This document shows positions 1-7,246 of a stretch of DNA of 7,246 nt, piece after piece. The stretch is taken from positions 1,749-8,994 of the forward strand of contig JAKVBR010000062.1 of the NCBI GenBank assembly GCA_022447165.1, given 5' to 3'. Position 1 is the first letter of the stretch. Every line of letters begins with the position of its first letter. Source of the DNA: Phycisphaerales bacterium (GTDB lineage: Bacteria > Planctomycetota > Phycisphaerae > Phycisphaerales > SM1A02). The notes under the pieces were generated by a model. It had not been told where the DNA came from. It saw only the letters and a program-made list of their open reading frames with translations, and ran no database searches. Both the position numbers and the translations under genes were made by a program.

Positions 1-764
1 CCCACGGTTGATTCAACTGCGGCAGGGTCGCCAGGACCGTTTGAAACAAAAAGCCCATCTGGATTTAGTGCCCTAATTTCCTCTGCAGTGACCGTATTGG
101 GGAGGGACACAATGTCACAACCAACCGAAGTTAAGTGCCTGTAAATATTGTGTTTAGCGCCACAATCAATGGCTGCAACCTTATACCGCTCATTGCCGCA
201 ATCCTCATGCATGTTCCACTCCCCGAGTGAATCGCTCCACTCATGCTGACCATCACATGTCTTCGTTGACGCCAAATCCTGACCGGACATTTCTGGGCTA
301 TTTTGAGCCATTTGTACCAGTTCTTCGTCGGAAAATTCAGTTCCTGTTGCAATAACCCCGCTTAACGCCCCAGAAAGACGTATTTTACGAACAAGTGCCC
401 TTGTATCAACGCCCTCAATGGCTGGAATGCCACAATTGCTAAGCCATGTCCCTAAATCATTATCTGCACGGTAGTTAGATACCATTCTAGAGCGTTCTTT
501 GATGACAAATCCCGCAACCTGCGGTTCCCCTGATTCCAGATCCTCTGGATTCACCCCGTAATTACCCATCTGGGTTGCTGTCATGATGAGAATCTGCCCA
601 GCATAACTTGGGTCAGTCAGTGCTTCCTGATAACCACACATGGCGGTATTGAAGACCACTTCTCCGCATAAGCCTTGAGCAGCGTCTGCACCAAAGGAAT
701 AACCCTTTGCAATTGTTCCATCCTCAAGGGCTAACCGACAAACCATCCGTGATGCGTGTTCCAT
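1..764 (-). CDS. carA: Carbamoyl-phosphate synthase small (glutaminase) subunit, 3' end cut off by the window
   Basis: The frame is open from an ATG at 764 to the left edge (254 codons), with no stop. CarA hydrolyses glutamine and channels ammonia to the large subunit CarB, which makes carbamoyl phosphate for pyrimidine and arginine synthesis in the cytoplasm. The translation shows the CarA N-terminal domain: LEDGT near residue 13, GEVVFNT to DPSYAGQ (34-57), GNYGVN (67-72) and VDTRALVRKIR (119-129). It then enters the class I glutamine amidotransferase domain, with AAIDCGAKHNI and the NGPGDP loop (242-247). The catalytic cysteine motif (GxCLGHQ in the family) lies beyond the edge, so activity cannot be judged. 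About 65% of a usual 375-380 residue protein is present. The ATG at 764 fits the family N-terminus, but ATG 776, ATG 797 and TTG 806 are also in frame, and the TTG has the best ribosome binding site. It is divergent from priA. Confidence 0.95.
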   Translation of the reverse strand, partial: MEHASRMVCRLALEDGTIAKGYSFGADAAQGLCGEVVFNTAMCGYQEALTDPSYAGQILIMTATQMGNYGVNPEDLESGEPQVAGFVIKERSRMVSNYRADNDLGTWLSNCGIPAIEGVDTRALVRKIRLSGALSGVIATGTEFSDEELVQMAQNSPEMSGQDLASTKTCDGQHEWSDSLGEWNMHEDCGNERYKVAAIDCGAKHNIYRHLTSVGCDIVSLPNTVTAEEIRALNPDGLFVSNGPGDPAAVESTV

Positions 765-811
765 AATGTGGCACATCTTAACATCTCTTACTCCCATTGG
801 ACACAATGTTG

Positions 812-818
812 TCACCTC
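812..818 (-). promoter_or_regulatory. Shine-Dalgarno-like GAGGTGA upstream of carA
   Basis: On the minus strand GAGGTGA (818 down to 812) is followed after five bases by TTG (806-804). That TTG is in frame with carA and no stop intervenes before the ATG at 764. It would add 14 residues to CarA. The spacing is good for TTG 806 but long (14 bases) for ATG 797, and much too long for ATG 764. The extension is not expected from known CarA N-termini, so either this site marks an unusual start or it is a chance match. It lies inside the longest reading of priA and would favour a priA start downstream of it. Confidence 0.35.
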
Positions 819-852
819 AACTCAATGGAGAATGGTATCCTCACAATTCCTC

Positions 853-3132
853 ATGGCTGGGCTATTTGATGAACCAACAGTGGCATTTGCGCAAGTTGCT
901 GTCGAACGCGGAGTCGATGCATTCCAAGATGGATTGACGTACGGCATTCCTGAACGATTGTCGTACATCCAGCCCGGACACCTTGTCACTGTACCGCTTG
1001 GCAGAGGAAACACCCCAACGAGTGCTTGGGTGTTGTCGGTTCATAACGAACCCCCCACTGCACCCAAACAGATTAAACAGATTTATGAGTGCAACAACAC
1101 TTCGATTCAATTGCCAAGCGACTTACTTTCACTTGCATCGTGGATGAGTCAATATTACGTCACACCGATTGGACCAACGCTTGCAACGATGTTACCTGGA
1201 CCTGTTAGACAAGGAACAGGAACGACTACAAGAGAACTCGTAGACCTTCCAGACGAGTTGCCGGAGATTGAATCACTCAGTGAAAAACAACAAGCGATTG
1301 TTCGTGCAATTCAATCACTCCCAATTGAAGATCGACCCATTGATAAGCAAACGCTCACTAAACTTGCACAACTCAAAAGCCAAAGTTCAATTCAAACCAT
1401 GATAAAACATGGAAGACTCGTTACAAAAAGAGTGACGAGAATCGAAGCGCAGTGGCTCAAGCATACTCAATCTTTTTCAATACCAGAACACTTAACAGAC
1501 GAACAACAAAATGCATTTGACGCCATCGCTTCAACGATGGATAGCGGTTATTCATCACACCTGTTGCATGGCGTTACCGGCTCAGGAAAAACTGAAGTTT
1601 ATATCCGACTCATTCAACGCGTGATTGAACAAGGCGGTTCTGCACTTGTACTAGTTCCTGAAATCTCATTAACACCGCAAACCGCTGCAAAACTCATTAG
1701 CAGATTCCCAAACCAGAAAGTTGCAATTCTTCACTCAACATTAACTCGCGCACAACGTCATCAACAATGGGCACTCATCAGCGAAGGGAAAGCAGACATC
1801 ATTCTTGGGGTAAGAAGCGCAGTTTTTGCGCCGATTCCCGAAGGCAAGTTAAAACTCGTCATCGTCGACGAAGAGCATGAATCTTCTTACAAACAAGATT
1901 CAGCGCCACGTTATAACGGTCGGGACATCGCAATCCGAAGAGCATGGATGGCGAAATGCCCGATCGTACTCGGGTCTGCAACACCCTCGATGGAATCTTG
2001 GTGGAACGCAACTGTTCGCAACATCTCGACCTTGCACACAATGAAACACAGGGCTCCGGGATTAGTCGTTCCGCACATTGAACTCATCAACATGAGTCAT
2101 GAGTTCACTGACGACGGTGGAGATTTTGCTCTTTTTAGTGAGCGGCTTGTGCAAGCAATGAAAACGGCGCTTGATGCAAATGGTCAAGTATTGATATTAC
2201 TCAATAGAAGAGGATTTGCGCCTTGGATCGTTTGTAAAGAACGAGCATGCGATTGGCTGATGAAATGCGACCACTGTGACTCCGCGATGGTCTTTCATCG
2301 CAAGAAACCATTACAGAGTTCGGGTTTCGTTCGATGTCATCATTGTGGGAAGGAACAACGCATTCCAAAGTCCTGCCCTGATTGTGAGAGTAAAGTGATT
2401 GTTCGCGGAGCAGGGACACAACGCGCCGAAGAGTTGCTGCGAAACATGCTCGACATAGAGTGGACTGCAATTGCTCGGCTTGATAGTGATAGCGCTACTT
2501 CTGCGTCGACCATTCAAAAGACACTTGAAAAGTTTGGCGATGGGGAGATTCGTGTCCTCTTAGGAACTCAGATGATTGCAAAGGGGCTCGACTTTCCAAA
2601 TGTTAAACTCGTTGGTGTACTCAACGCAGACGCATCCATCGATTTGCCAGATTTCAGAGCATCTGAGCGAACATACCAACTTGTCTCTCAAGTTTGCGGC
2701 CGATGCGGTCGGGGTACGGGTGAGTCCATCGCTATCATCCAAACGAGAGACCCAGATCTTCAACCGATTAAGCTCGCAAGCAAGGGCTCATATGAAACAT
2801 TTGCAAATGCTGAATTGGCTTTCCGAAACGGTGCCGGACTCCCACCCGCTTCAAGAATGGTTCGATTTGTCATAAGACATCAAAACGAACAAACTGCAAA
2901 AGGCAAATCAGAAGCACTGTTTGAACGGCTCAAATCACTTGGGCATTCAGATATCCAACTGAATGCACCAATACCATGCGTCATACCAAGAATTGCTGAT
3001 TTCTACCGCTTTGAATGCACTGCTCTAGCACCCACTTCAATGGTCCTTCAAGCATTCCTAGAAGAAGCAAGAAACATCATGACAATTGGTCGTGAGCTAG
3101 CGGTTGATGTTGACCCAATCGCACTTCTCTAA
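853..3132 (+). CDS. priA: Primosomal protein N', replication-restart DNA helicase PriA
   Basis: PriA recognises stalled forks and D-loops, unwinds the lagging arm in the 3'-5' direction and helps reload the replicative helicase. From the ATG at 853 the protein has 759 residues (E. coli PriA about 732). The N-terminal DNA-binding domain is seen in AFAQVAVERG and the VTVPLGRG segment. Helicase lobe 1 starts near L214, with Walker A GVTGSGKT (240-247), Walker B DEEH (339-342) and GSATPS (374-379). The zinc-binding insert keeps all eight cysteines: C461, C466, C472, C475, C495, C498, C508 and C511. Lobe 2 has GTQMIAKGLDF (571-581) and motif VI QVCGRCGRG (613-621). The first cysteine pair is spaced CX4C rather than CX2C, and motif VI has cysteine in place of the usual alanines. 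ATG 766 (788 residues) and ATG 832 are also in frame. I chose 853 because the extra residues resemble nothing in the family and an ATG at 766 would sit one base from the carA start. No good Shine-Dalgarno precedes any of the three. Confidence 0.95.
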   Translation: MAGLFDEPTVAFAQVAVERGVDAFQDGLTYGIPERLSYIQPGHLVTVPLGRGNTPTSAWVLSVHNEPPTAPKQIKQIYECNNTSIQLPSDLLSLASWMSQYYVTPIGPTLATMLPGPVRQGTGTTTRELVDLPDELPEIESLSEKQQAIVRAIQSLPIEDRPIDKQTLTKLAQLKSQSSIQTMIKHGRLVTKRVTRIEAQWLKHTQSFSIPEHLTDEQQNAFDAIASTMDSGYSSHLLHGVTGSGKTEVYIRLIQRVIEQGGSALVLVPEISLTPQTAAKLISRFPNQKVAILHSTLTRAQRHQQWALISEGKADIILGVRSAVFAPIPEGKLKLVIVDEEHESSYKQDSAPRYNGRDIAIRRAWMAKCPIVLGSATPSMESWWNATVRNISTLHTMKHRAPGLVVPHIELINMSHEFTDDGGDFALFSERLVQAMKTALDANGQVLILLNRRGFAPWIVCKERACDWLMKCDHCDSAMVFHRKKPLQSSGFVRCHHCGKEQRIPKSCPDCESKVIVRGAGTQRAEELLRNMLDIEWTAIARLDSDSATSASTIQKTLEKFGDGEIRVLLGTQMIAKGLDFPNVKLVGVLNADASIDLPDFRASERTYQLVSQVCGRCGRGTGESIAIIQTRDPDLQPIKLASKGSYETFANAELAFRNGAGLPPASRMVRFVIRHQNEQTAKGKSEALFERLKSLGHSDIQLNAPIPCVIPRIADFYRFECTALAPTSMVLQAFLEEARNIMTIGRELAVDVDPIALL

Positions 3133-3164
3133 TCCCCATTAATCACCATTAAAATGGGGATTTT
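3131..3164 (+). terminator. Probable intrinsic terminator after priA
   Basis: AATCCCCATT (3131-3140) and AATGGGGATT (3153-3162) form a perfect 10-bp inverted repeat around a 12-base loop. The left arm begins within the priA stop codon. Only four T residues (3161-3164) overlap and follow the right arm, so the U-tract is weak; termination may be partial, or the palindrome may act as an operator. No gene faces it on the minus strand here. Confidence 0.6.
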
Positions 3165-3176
3165 AAAGAGGAATTC

Positions 3177-3185
3177 TGGTATAAT
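3177..3185 (+). promoter_or_regulatory. Extended -10 promoter for sucAB
   Basis: TGG followed by TATAAT (3180-3185) is a perfect consensus -10 with the TGn extension. No convincing -35 hexamer lies 16-18 bases upstream; that position falls on the right arm of the priA terminator hairpin. Extended -10 promoters often work without a strong -35. Transcription would start near 3191-3193, giving a leader of about 30 bases before the sucA ATG at 3222. The leader has only a weak GAGA directly against the start codon as a possible ribosome binding site. Confidence 0.6.
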
Positions 3186-3221
3186 TCCCCGCTTTACAAA
3201 ACCATTCAAAAGCAACGAGAA

Positions 3222-6002
3222 ATGCCTAAAAAAAGCGACAGCCCGTCTTCTCTTACACCAACAACCATTGACCCTTCAATCAATGGTTGGAACGCTGAAT
3301 ACATTGAACACCTGATGGTGCAATGGAAAGCGAATCCTGAAAGTGTTGATGGAGCATGGCAACAATTCTTCCAAGGGTTTGAACTCGGTTCACAACACGA
3401 ACAACTCAACCAAGAAGGCGTGTCAACTCAAGTTCGCTATGACCAAGCAAATGTTGACTCACTCATTTATAACTATAGAGCGGCAGGCCATTATGCAGCT
3501 CAACTCGATCCACTTGGCGTTGCCCCGACTCGCAATGACCATCTTGAACTACAAACTTTTGGTTTAACGAATGCACAGTTAAGTGAATCGTTTGATCCAG
3601 GTCACTTAGCTCTTCCAAACCCATCGACGCTGCAAACGATCATTGATTCTTTAGAGAACACGTATTGCAAACATATCGGCGTTGAATACGCGCACATTGA
3701 AGACAGAGAACAAAGACGTTGGCTCCAGCAATTCATGGAGCCAAATGGGAACAAAACATCTTTTAGTGAAACGCAAAAAGAAAAAATCTTGAGACAACTC
3801 ATTGAAGCGACAACGCTCGAACATTTCTGCGCGACTCGTTACATTGGCAAGAAGCGATTTAGCCTCGAAGGAAATGAGTCCCTCATTCCAATGATGCATG
3901 CACTCATTAACTACGCAAGTGAACATGATGTTGAAGTTGTAAACATTGGCATGGCGCATCGCGGCCGAATCAATGTTCTTGTAAACATCCTTGAAAAATC
4001 TTACGACCAACTCTTCACAGAGTTTGAAGAAAGTTGGATTGAAGATTTTGTTTCTGGCGGTGGAGATGTCAAGTATCACCTTGGTTATTCAAGTGAGATC
4101 ATGACAGATTGTGGCAAGCCAGTTCATGTCACACTTTCAGCAAACCCATCACACCTTGAGTTCGGTCACTCGGTTGTCCTTGGTAAGGCCCGTGCAAAAC
4201 AGCGAACACAACATGATGAAGACCGTGGGCTCTGTATTCCATTACTGATTCATGGTGATGCAAGTTTCCCTGGGCAAGGCATCGTTGCTGAGATGTTTAA
4301 CATGGCCCATTTGGATGGCTACACAGTCGGTGGTACAATTCACTTTGTTGTCAATAACCAGATTGGTTTTACGACGAACCCCCACGACAGTTACTCTGGG
4401 CGTTACTGCACGGATATCGCAAAAATGGTCGGCGCGCCAATTTTGCATGTCAACGGTTATGACCCCGAAGCGTGCGTACACGCAGTCAAACTAGCAGTTG
4501 CATACAGGCAAACATTCCATAACGACGTTGTGATTGACTTGTGGGGTTACAGGCAACACGGACATAACGAATCAGACGAACCAACATACACACAACCACA
4601 GATGTATGAAAAGATTCGACAAATGAGACCTGTGACTGAAAATTACGCAGAGCAACTCATCAGCAGTGGCAGTTTGTCTCAAGATGCAGTTGACCTCATG
4701 AGTGAAGATGTTCGAAGTGCACTCGATGCATCACAGCTTCGAACGAAAGATAACCCAGTTCGCCCACATATACCGCCATATCAAAAAAGTTCTCCTTGGG
4801 AAGGCTTAAAAGGCGACCCAACGAACAGGGAAGTTGACACAACGGTTACCCGCGAAGAACTTGGCAACGTAGCCATCGCAATGAGCAATACGCCTGATGG
4901 GTTTAACATTCACAGGAAACTCAAGAAACTTGTTGCGACTCGAACAAATGTCATTCGAGAAGATGGTGCACTTGACTGGGGAACCGCAGAACTCTTTGCA
5001 TATGGCACGCTCCTCAACGAAGGTAGCCCTGTGCGGCTCACGGGGCAGGATGTTGAGCGAGGCACATTTAGCCATAGGCACGCTGTATATTTTGACTCTG
5101 AATGTGGCACACCCTTTTCGCCACTGAACGCAATCAGTGAAACGCAAGCAAAGATGTGCATCCACAACAGTCCATTGACTGAAAATGCAGTGCTCGGTTT
5201 TGAATATGGATACTCACTTGGCGACCCTCAAATGCTAGTCATTTGGGAGGCGCAGTTTGGTGATTTTGCAAATGGCGCTCAAGTCATCATTGACCAATTC
5301 ATCGCATCTGCGGAAATGAAATGGAAGAGGGCCTCTGGACTTGTTCTTTTGCTTCCACACGGATACGAGGGACAAGGACCTGAACATTCTTCAGCACGGC
5401 TCGAGCGCTTCCTAACGCTTTGTGCAAACCAAAACATGAGTGTCATTAACCCAACGACGCCATCTCAAATCTTCCACGCATTACGTCGACAGATTAAATG
5501 GAATTTTAGAAAACCACTTGTGGTCATGTCGCCAAAGAGTTTACTCAGACACCCAGAAGCAGTTTCACCAATTCGCGAATTCACTGACGAGACATTTAAG
5601 CCAGTGATTGATGACCTAACCACTGCACCTGAAAAAGTGAATAGAGTGCTTTTCTGCTCTGGCAAAGTGTATTATGACCTTGCACAGTACAGGCGCAAAC
5701 TGTCTGAGGAAGAGACCGTCGCAATTGTGAGGATTGAAGAACTGTACCCATTCCCACAACGCGCACTTGACAATATCATCAATAGATACTCGAATGCTGA
5801 GTTCATGTTTGTTCAGGAAGAACCAGAAAACATGGGTGCTTGGCAGTACATCGATGAAGCGTTCAGAGATGAGTTAGGGCGAGAACTCGGTAGGGTTTGT
5901 CGAAGTGCATGTGCTTCTCCTGCAGTTGCATCAAGCAAAATGCATAACATTGAACAACAACGCATCCTTATAGAAGCATTAGGATTACCCCAAGAAACTT
6001 AA
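3222..6002 (+). CDS. sucA: 2-oxoglutarate dehydrogenase E1 component (decarboxylating, thiamine diphosphate-dependent)
   Basis: E1o decarboxylates 2-oxoglutarate on thiamine diphosphate and transfers the succinyl group to the lipoyl arm of SucB in the TCA cycle. The 926 residues match the usual full length (E. coli 933). A short polar lead is followed by the N-terminal helix typical of E1o that contacts E2 (W23 to F53, including the AWQQFF stretch). Active-site motifs are present: MAHRGR with H246, GDVKYH with H286, NPSHLE (308-313), the ThDP/Mg motif from IHGDA (343-347) to VNNQ (377-380), and HGHNESDEP (446-454). The transketolase-like pyrimidine domain has WEAQFGDFANGAQ (675-687) and HGYEGQGPEHSSARLER (713-729) with H722. 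The C-terminal domain carries CSGKVYYDL and RIEELYPFP. These residues make it E1o rather than pyruvate dehydrogenase E1. The ATG at 3222 is the only sensible start. The stop is 2 bases before sucB, indicating one operon. Confidence 0.98.
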   Translation: MPKKSDSPSSLTPTTIDPSINGWNAEYIEHLMVQWKANPESVDGAWQQFFQGFELGSQHEQLNQEGVSTQVRYDQANVDSLIYNYRAAGHYAAQLDPLGVAPTRNDHLELQTFGLTNAQLSESFDPGHLALPNPSTLQTIIDSLENTYCKHIGVEYAHIEDREQRRWLQQFMEPNGNKTSFSETQKEKILRQLIEATTLEHFCATRYIGKKRFSLEGNESLIPMMHALINYASEHDVEVVNIGMAHRGRINVLVNILEKSYDQLFTEFEESWIEDFVSGGGDVKYHLGYSSEIMTDCGKPVHVTLSANPSHLEFGHSVVLGKARAKQRTQHDEDRGLCIPLLIHGDASFPGQGIVAEMFNMAHLDGYTVGGTIHFVVNNQIGFTTNPHDSYSGRYCTDIAKMVGAPILHVNGYDPEACVHAVKLAVAYRQTFHNDVVIDLWGYRQHGHNESDEPTYTQPQMYEKIRQMRPVTENYAEQLISSGSLSQDAVDLMSEDVRSALDASQLRTKDNPVRPHIPPYQKSSPWEGLKGDPTNREVDTTVTREELGNVAIAMSNTPDGFNIHRKLKKLVATRTNVIREDGALDWGTAELFAYGTLLNEGSPVRLTGQDVERGTFSHRHAVYFDSECGTPFSPLNAISETQAKMCIHNSPLTENAVLGFEYGYSLGDPQMLVIWEAQFGDFANGAQVIIDQFIASAEMKWKRASGLVLLLPHGYEGQGPEHSSARLERFLTLCANQNMSVINPTTPSQIFHALRRQIKWNFRKPLVVMSPKSLLRHPEAVSPIREFTDETFKPVIDDLTTAPEKVNRVLFCSGKVYYDLAQYRRKLSEEETVAIVRIEELYPFPQRALDNIINRYSNAEFMFVQEEPENMGAWQYIDEAFRDELGRELGRVCRSACASPAVASSKMHNIEQQRILIEALGLPQET

Positions 6003-6004
6003 CC

Positions 6005-7219
6005 ATGTTTACCAATACTGAAATTGTCATCCCAAGTTTAGGCGAATCAATCACCGAAGTAGTCCTCGGACAGTGGCTCGTTCAAGATGGCCAGTGGGTA
6101 GATAGAGATGCCCCACTTGTTGAAATAGAATCCGACAAAGTCACACAAGAACTTCCGTCACCATCAGCTGGCAAAGTTTCGATTCAAAAGCAAGAAGGCG
6201 AGGAATGCCTCATAGGCGACATCATCGGATCAATTGATGAAAGTGCACAAAAGCCAACAAGTGCAGGCAATGAAGATGCTCCAGATAGCGCAGCAACAAT
6301 TGAAGTCACCACAGAAACTGTCGCATCCGCTGCTCAAACAAGAAAAGCAACTCCGCTTGCCAAAAAGGTAGCAGACGATTTAGGTGTTTCACTTGATGAG
6401 ATTGATGGATCGGGACCATCCGGAAGAATCACAAAAGCCGATGTCTTAAGTGCAGATCAACTAACAGATGCACCAAGCGCTGAAGCACCTTCAGAAAACT
6501 TACCGATGCACCGAGGAGTTCGACGTGAAAAAATGTCGACGCTCCGCAAACGAATCGCACAACGACTTGTTGAAGCACAACACCAGGCCGCGATGCTCAC
6601 CACATTCAATGAAGCCGACATGACCAATGTCATTGCACTTCGCAAACTGCACAAGGATGAATTCAACGACAGGTATGGCGTCAATCTTGGATTCATGTCA
6701 TTCTTTACCCGCGCGTGTGTTTCAGCACTTGGTGCTTGGCCAGCAGTCAATGCATCACTCATAGACGGTGAGATTGAATATCACGATTACGTTGATATGT
6801 CTGTCGCTGTCGGCACAGACAAGGGTCTTGTCGTCCCAGTCCTCAGAAATGCTGAACGTCAGTCATTCGGGGAGATTGAATTGAACATCAAAGAACTTGC
6901 GACGAAAGCACGCGATGGCAAACTCACGATGGATGACATGACAGGTGGCACATTCACCATCAGTAATGGTGGCGTTTACGGCTCAATGATGTCAACGCCT
7001 ATCTTGAACCCACCACAATCAGGCATCCTCGGTCTTCACCGAATTCAAAACAGACCAATTGAAGATCCAGACAATCCTGGCTCAATCATTTTGAGACCAA
7101 TGATGTACCTCGCGCTGAGTTACGACCACCGAATAGTTGATGGTGAAGGCGCAGTCAGTTTCCTTGTGCACGTCAAGAATTGCATTGAAAATCCGCAACG
7201 CCTCTTGCTTGGACTGTAA
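6005..7219 (+). CDS. sucB: Dihydrolipoyllysine-residue succinyltransferase, E2 component of 2-oxoglutarate dehydrogenase
   Basis: SucB forms the core of the complex, takes the succinyl group from SucA on its lipoyl arm and transfers it to CoA. The 404 residues match E. coli SucB (405). One lipoyl domain lies at about 5-78, with the lipoylated lysine K45 in ESDKVTQ. A linker rich in Ala, Thr, Ser and acidic residues follows (about 79-112). The peripheral subunit-binding domain is at 114-147 (TPLAKKVADDLGV, GSGPSGRITKADV). After a second short linker the catalytic domain starts near R170 (REKMSTLRKRIAQRL) and ends with YDHRIVDG, whose H375 and D379 are the catalytic residues. A single lipoyl domain and the pairing with sucA identify succinyl- rather than acetyltransferase. 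Start ATG 6005 follows the sucA stop by 2 bases with no clear ribosome binding site, so translational coupling is likely. No lpd (E3) is seen in the 27 bases that remain. Confidence 0.97.
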   Translation: MFTNTEIVIPSLGESITEVVLGQWLVQDGQWVDRDAPLVEIESDKVTQELPSPSAGKVSIQKQEGEECLIGDIIGSIDESAQKPTSAGNEDAPDSAATIEVTTETVASAAQTRKATPLAKKVADDLGVSLDEIDGSGPSGRITKADVLSADQLTDAPSAEAPSENLPMHRGVRREKMSTLRKRIAQRLVEAQHQAAMLTTFNEADMTNVIALRKLHKDEFNDRYGVNLGFMSFFTRACVSALGAWPAVNASLIDGEIEYHDYVDMSVAVGTDKGLVVPVLRNAERQSFGEIELNIKELATKARDGKLTMDDMTGGTFTISNGGVYGSMMSTPILNPPQSGILGLHRIQNRPIEDPDNPGSIILRPMMYLALSYDHRIVDGEGAVSFLVHVKNCIENPQRLLLGL

Positions 7220-7225
7220 CTGATG

Positions 7226-7241
7226 TGTGACATCGGTCACA
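7226..7241. promoter_or_regulatory. Palindromic TGTGA-N6-TCACA site, CRP/FNR-family-like
   Basis: TGTGAC (7226-7231), a 4-base spacer and GTCACA (7236-7241) form a perfect inverted repeat that contains the CRP half-sites TGTGA and TCACA with the correct 6-base spacing. It lies seven bases after the sucB stop, so it could regulate the next gene to the right. It could instead be the stem of a terminator, but no T-run is visible before the window ends. An alternative overlapping hairpin, GATGT (7222-7226) with ACATC (7230-7234), has only a 3-base loop. Confidence 0.4.
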
Positions 7242-7246
7242 TTCCA

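Noticed and set aside
131..352. Short minus-strand frame of 73 codons
   Set aside because: It is out of frame with, and contained in, the well-supported carA coding sequence.
1..764. Possible broken or truncated carA gene
   Set aside because: The frame is intact with all expected motifs in order; it simply runs past the window edge, so this is a partial view rather than a pseudogene.
765..852. Sigma-70 promoters for carA or priA between the two genes
   Set aside because: Candidates such as GTGACA (815-810) or TAAGAT (780-775) on the minus strand, and TTGGAC (797-802) on the plus strand, lack a partner hexamer at workable spacing.
2576..2875. 99-codon plus-strand frame overlapping priA in another frame
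   Set aside because: It covers helicase motifs V and VI of priA, which explain the sequence conservation; nothing supports a second product.
3651..4079. 142-codon open frame on the minus strand inside sucA
   Set aside because: It lies opposite strongly conserved E1o sequence, its translation matches no family I recognise, and no start signal is visible; it is a shadow of sucA.
4806..5165. 119-codon open frame on the minus strand inside sucA
   Set aside because: Same reasoning: fully antisense to conserved sucA coding sequence, with an odd composition and no recognisable domain.

Overview
The window is ordinary bacterial chromosome carrying housekeeping genes. I see four genes: the N-terminal two thirds of carA on the minus strand, running off the left edge; then priA, sucA and sucB on the plus strand. 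Together they fill nearly all of the window. There are no tRNA or rRNA genes, insertion sequences, phage genes or CRISPR repeats, and no gene-free stretch longer than about 300 bases.

Layout. At 1-764 (minus) is the small, glutaminase-bearing subunit of carbamoyl-phosphate synthetase, cut before its catalytic cysteine. It is divergent from priA, the replication-restart helicase, and the two starts lie very close together or overlap depending on which start codons are used. priA ends at 3132 and is followed by a perfect 10-bp inverted repeat, probably a terminator, with an extended -10 promoter just beyond it. That promoter would drive sucA (E1 of 2-oxoglutarate dehydrogenase, 3222-6002) and sucB (E2, 6005-7219), which are 2 bases apart and almost certainly co-transcribed. 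The last 27 bases hold a symmetric TGTGA-N6-TCACA site that fits the CRP-family consensus.

How the genes work together. SucA and SucB form two of the three parts of the 2-oxoglutarate dehydrogenase complex: E1 decarboxylates 2-oxoglutarate and E2 passes the succinyl group to CoA. E3 (Lpd) is not in the window and may lie to the right or be encoded elsewhere. carA and priA are functionally unrelated to this pair and to each other.

Organism. A complete-type E1o with an N-terminal E2-binding segment, together with its E2, points to an aerobic bacterium with an oxidative TCA cycle. Base composition looks moderate (about mid-40s percent GC by eye, not counted). Shine-Dalgarno sequences are weak or absent ahead of priA, sucA and sucB. 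I cannot fix the phylum from the sequence; a marine Gram-negative lineage, possibly planctomycete-like, is only a guess.

I found no new biological system. The points worth a second look are small: the divergent start region, unusual cysteine placement in PriA, the terminator/promoter overlap, and the palindrome after sucB.
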